Source: Streptomyces sp. NBC_01255 (lineage in GTDB: Bacteria > Actinomycetota > Actinomycetes > Streptomycetales > Streptomycetaceae). Taken from it: 64,000 nt of DNA. Made by a program: the position numbers and the translations under genes. Under the pieces are notes generated by a model. The model made no database searches. It had not been told where the DNA came from and worked only from the letters and a program-made list of their open reading frames with translations. Location of the stretch: assembly GCF_036226445.1 (NCBI RefSeq), contig NZ_CP108474.1, positions 5,394,001 to 5,458,000 on the forward strand, read 5' to 3'. Below, piece after piece: positions 61,542 to 64,000 of this stretch. Position 1 is the stretch's first letter, and each line of letters begins with the position of its first letter.

Positions 61542-61704
61542 GGGCCTGTCCGGCGGATCATGGCCGGGGCCGCGGCGTCTGGCACGGCACCTCGCCGCGT
61601 TGCCGAAACGCCCGAATAGCTCCGCTATTAGTGCGCTCCGGCGCCTTGCGATGCACCGCACCAGACGCCGCGACCTATCCGACCCTGATCCGCCGGACAG
61701 GCCC
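61542..61704. mobile_element. MITE-like palindromic element (163 bp, no ORF)
   Basis: Terminal inverted repeats GGGCCTGTCCGGCGGATCA (61542-61560) and its exact complement (61686-61704). Inside, CGCGGCGTCTGG pairs with CCAGACGCCGCG, and the centre is GAATAGCTCCGCTATT. The whole unit can fold into one long interrupted hairpin. I recall similar sequences being repeated in Streptomyces genomes, but could not check. No clear target duplication is seen. It sits between nagF and rph. Confidence 0.75.
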
Positions 61705-61740
61705 TAGTCACGGGAGAACAGGCACTCCCTCATGTCCCGA

Positions 61741-61746
61741 TACCCT
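61741..61746 (+). promoter_or_regulatory. -10-like TACCCT at leaderless spacing before rph
   Basis: TACCCT, six bases, then the rph ATG at 61753, with no ribosome site. It lies 37 bases after the MITE-like element. Confidence 0.5.
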
Positions 61747-61752
61747 CGACCC

Positions 61753-62484
<732 letters not shown>

Positions 62485-62574
62485 CCCCTCGCTGCGTCAT
62501 GACGGGCGGACGTACGGATAGGCTCCGTGCGCCCGCCCGTCCGTCTGTCCGTCTGCTCGTATTTAGGGGATGCC

Positions 62575-62955
62575 TTGAAGCGCCGACTCGCACTCGCCGT
62601 GGCCACGGCCGCCGCGCTCACCACCGTCCTGAGCGGCTGCGGAGCCCTCGACACCGCCATGGACTGCGTCAAGACCGCCGACGCGATAGCCACGTCGGTC
62701 GACAAGCTCCAGCAGGCCGTCTCCAACGCCTCGAACGACCCGACGCAGATCGAGGAGTCCCTGAACTCGATCAACACCGAGCTCGGCAACCTCAAGGACA
62801 CCACGGACAATGCCGACCTCGCGAAGGCGGTGGACGACCTCACGAAGGGCGTCGAGTCCGTCCGTACGGCGGTGAAGAACGGCGACACCACGCCGGACAT
62901 CCAGCCGATCACGGACGGGGCCGCCGAAGTAGCGAAGGTCTGCACCCCCGGCTGA
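62575..62955 (+). CDS. Small lipoprotein between rph and rdgB
   Basis: 126 aa from a TTG that has TAGGGGA six bases upstream; an upstream ATG would bury the signal sequence. Signal LKRRLALAVATAAALTTVLS ends in lipobox LSGC (Cys at about 21). The mature part is helical and acidic with heptad-like spacing (DKLQQAVSNASND, LNSINTELGNLKDTTDN), so it may be a short coiled coil. No family was recognised. It begins about 90 bases after rph and ends 18 before rdgB. Confidence 0.82.
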   Translation: MKRRLALAVATAAALTTVLSGCGALDTAMDCVKTADAIATSVDKLQQAVSNASNDPTQIEESLNSINTELGNLKDTTDNADLAKAVDDLTKGVESVRTAVKNGDTTPDIQPITDGAAEVAKVCTPG

Positions 62956-62960
62956 CCCGG

Positions 62961-62966
62961 GATAAT
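62961..62966 (+). promoter_or_regulatory. -10-like GATAAT before rdgB
   Basis: GATAAT followed by seven bases and the rdgB ATG, with no ribosome site, which suggests a near-leaderless transcript in addition to read-through. Confidence 0.45.
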
Positions 62967-62973
62967 CCATGGC

Positions 62974-63576
62974 ATGACCCGTCTGATCCTCGCCACCCGC
63001 AACGCGGGCAAGATCACCGAACTCCACGCGATCCTCGCCGACGCGGGCCTCGACCTCGAACTCGTCGGCGCGGACGCGTACCCCGACGTGCCCGACGTCA
63101 AGGAAACCGGCGTCACCTTCGCCGAGAACGCGCTCCTCAAGGCCCACGCCCTGGCCCAGGCCACCGGCCTCCCGGCCGTCGCCGACGACTCCGGCCTGTG
63201 CGTCGACGTCCTGAACGGCGCCCCCGGCATCTTCTCGGCCCGCTGGTCCGGCACCCACGGCAACGACCGGGCGAACCTGGACCTCCTCCTGGCCCAGCTC
63301 GCCGACATCGCGGAGGAGCACCGAGGCGCCCACTTCGCCTGCGCGGCGGCCCTGGCCCTCCCGGACGGCACGGAACGCGTGGTCGAGGGCCGGATGCGGG
63401 GCACTCTCCGCCACACCCCGGTCGGCACGAACGGCTTCGGCTACGACCCGATCCTCCAGCCGGAGGGCCACGAGGTGACCTGCGCGCAGCTGTCCCCGGC
63501 GGAGAAGAACGCCATCAGCCACCGAGGCAAGGCGTTCCGTGCGCTGGTCCCGGTGGTGCGGGAGCTGCTGGGCTGA
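62974..63576 (+). CDS. rdgB: XTP/dITP diphosphohydrolase (HAM1/RdgB)
   Basis: 200 aa, normal length. It hydrolyses non-canonical purine nucleotides (XTP, dITP) to keep them out of DNA and RNA. Signature blocks: LILATRNAGKITELHAIL, VTFAENALLKAHALAQATGL, PAVADDSGLCVDVLNGAPGI and TNGFGYDPIL, with SHRGKAF near the end. It follows rph and the small lipoprotein and ends at a terminator. Confidence 0.96.
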   Translation: MTRLILATRNAGKITELHAILADAGLDLELVGADAYPDVPDVKETGVTFAENALLKAHALAQATGLPAVADDSGLCVDVLNGAPGIFSARWSGTHGNDRANLDLLLAQLADIAEEHRGAHFACAAALALPDGTERVVEGRMRGTLRHTPVGTNGFGYDPILQPEGHEVTCAQLSPAEKNAISHRGKAFRALVPVVRELLG

Positions 63577-63588
63577 GGGGGTACGGCG

Positions 63589-63621
63589 AGGCCCGGTTCG
63601 CTTGTGATTCGAACCGGGCCT
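63589..63621 (+). terminator. Hairpin after rdgB
   Basis: AGGCCCGGTTCG pairs perfectly with CGAACCGGGCCT around the loop CTTGTGATT and is followed by TCG. Confidence 0.85.
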
Positions 63622-63634
63622 TCGATTGCTAGGT

Positions 63635-63721
63635 TGGTGCGGCCGGTGGGATTCGAACCCACACAGGATTTCTCCCAGATGCCCCTAAAACACCCGCCGA
63701 TACCGATTTGGCTACGGCCGC
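63635..63721 (-). tRNA. tRNA-Leu (anticodon UAG)
   Basis: Minus-strand cloverleaf. Acceptor GCGGCCG/CGGCCGC, anticodon loop TTTAGGG (UAG) on stem GGTGT/GCATC, a long class II variable arm (GGGAGAAATCC) and T-arm GTGGG-TTCGAAT-CCCAC. Discriminator A followed by an encoded CCA. It is not the developmental bldA tRNA, which reads UUA. Confidence 0.92.
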
Positions 63722-63767
63722 CTGTCTGTCATGGTAGCGGGCGTGCGGCTGCTGCGTTCTGGGTGTG

Positions 63768-64000
63768 CTAACTCCCGGCCGACCGCTTGCCTCCTCGACA
63801 CCAGGTGTTCGTGGTCGCATGGCAGTTGGGGCAGAGAAGCCGCAGGTTCTCGATTCGGTCGTCGCCCCAGTCCCCGTTGATGTGGTCGACCTCCAGAGTC
63901 ATGGGCTTGCCGAGCCACTTGGTGCCGACGCCGCAGTCGGCGCACTCCTCGGGGACGCCGGACTCGTGGAGCGCTCGCCGGAGCAGGTGACTTCTGGTCC
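63768..64000 (-). CDS. HNH endonuclease, C-terminal part (partial)
   Basis: The last 77 codons are in the window; the gene continues past the edge. The HNH/zinc layout is clear: CADC (first metal pair), LEVDHINGDWGDDRIENLRL (the catalytic His and Asn core), then CPNCHATTNTWC. Such short HNH proteins occur in phages and as free-standing chromosomal genes. It lies 46 bases upstream of a same-strand tRNA-Leu, a common integration neighbourhood, but no att repeat or integrase can be seen here. Confidence 0.88.
   Translation of the reverse strand, partial: TRSHLLRRALHESGVPEECADCGVGTKWLGKPMTLEVDHINGDWGDDRIENLRLLCPNCHATTNTWCRGGKRSAGS

Noticed and set aside
63635..63721. bldA developmental tRNA-Leu
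   Set aside because: The anticodon loop reads UAG, not UAA, so it decodes CUA rather than UUA codons.

Overview
The window is very GC-rich, uses GTG/TTG starts freely, and carries typical streptomycete genes: an SsgA-like sporulation protein, DasR-type operators, a paired nagE2/nagE1-nagF PTS locus, Ser/Thr kinases with PQQ propellers, and mycosin/WXG proteins. It is almost certainly chromosomal Streptomyces DNA or a close relative. The order hppD, ssgG, clpS, cysM, nagE2-nagE1-nagF, rph, rdgB matches, as far as I remember it, the SCO29xx core region of S. coelicolor.

Layout. 1-3973: the end of a three-gene molybdenum hydroxylase operon (FAD, 2Fe-2S and molybdopterin subunits). 4095-20281: a type VII secretion-associated island. 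It holds a WXG-like protein, a WXG protein with a Pro/Gly-rich tail, a mycosin protease, and two paralogous copies of a three-gene module (about 140-aa partner, about 775-aa WXG-headed protein, lipoprotein). The copies flank three minus-strand kinase genes, the third of which encodes a pseudokinase stripped of its catalytic residues. No EccB/C/D/E genes are visible. 20306-20972: a small holin-like membrane protein, a 16-bp tandem array apparently derived from a tRNA 3' end, and tRNA-Cys. 21104-26257: a GbsR/MarR-type regulator facing a DUF4097 protein and a DrrAB-like ABC exporter, then an MFS transporter. 26301-26885: a ribbon-helix-helix antitoxin with a decayed Doc toxin. 26990-35061: a helicase, an IclR regulator, an ArsR-like regulator, a secreted hydrolase, a Lon-like S16 protease, an MFS efflux protein, a small companion protein and an ArsR repressor with a 19-bp inverted repeat.

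35181-51580 is core metabolism and development: an Lrp regulator with divergent hppD (tyrosine breakdown), a TPR protein, a GlcD-like oxidase, ssgG, two RDD membrane proteins, an immune-inhibitor-A type M6 protease, NAD salvage (pncA, pncB), clpS-DUF2017 and an amino acid permease. 51657-56596 is a sulfur carrier cysteine pathway (mec, cysO, cysM) interrupted by a riboswitch-controlled vitamin B12 importer (btuF-C-D). A short Cys-codon leader peptide precedes cysO-cysM. 56607-63576: an anchored PemK/MazF-like protein, an MBL hydrolase, the N-acetylglucosamine PTS with DasR operators, a MITE-like hairpin, rph, a lipoprotein and rdgB. The window ends with tRNA-Leu(UAG) and a partial HNH endonuclease.

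The best candidates for undescribed biology are the duplicated WXG/775-aa/lipoprotein module with its kinase/pseudokinase core, the tRNA-Cys-derived 16-bp array, and the B12 importer embedded in the CysO pathway. Functional calls rest on motif reading only; no database search was possible.
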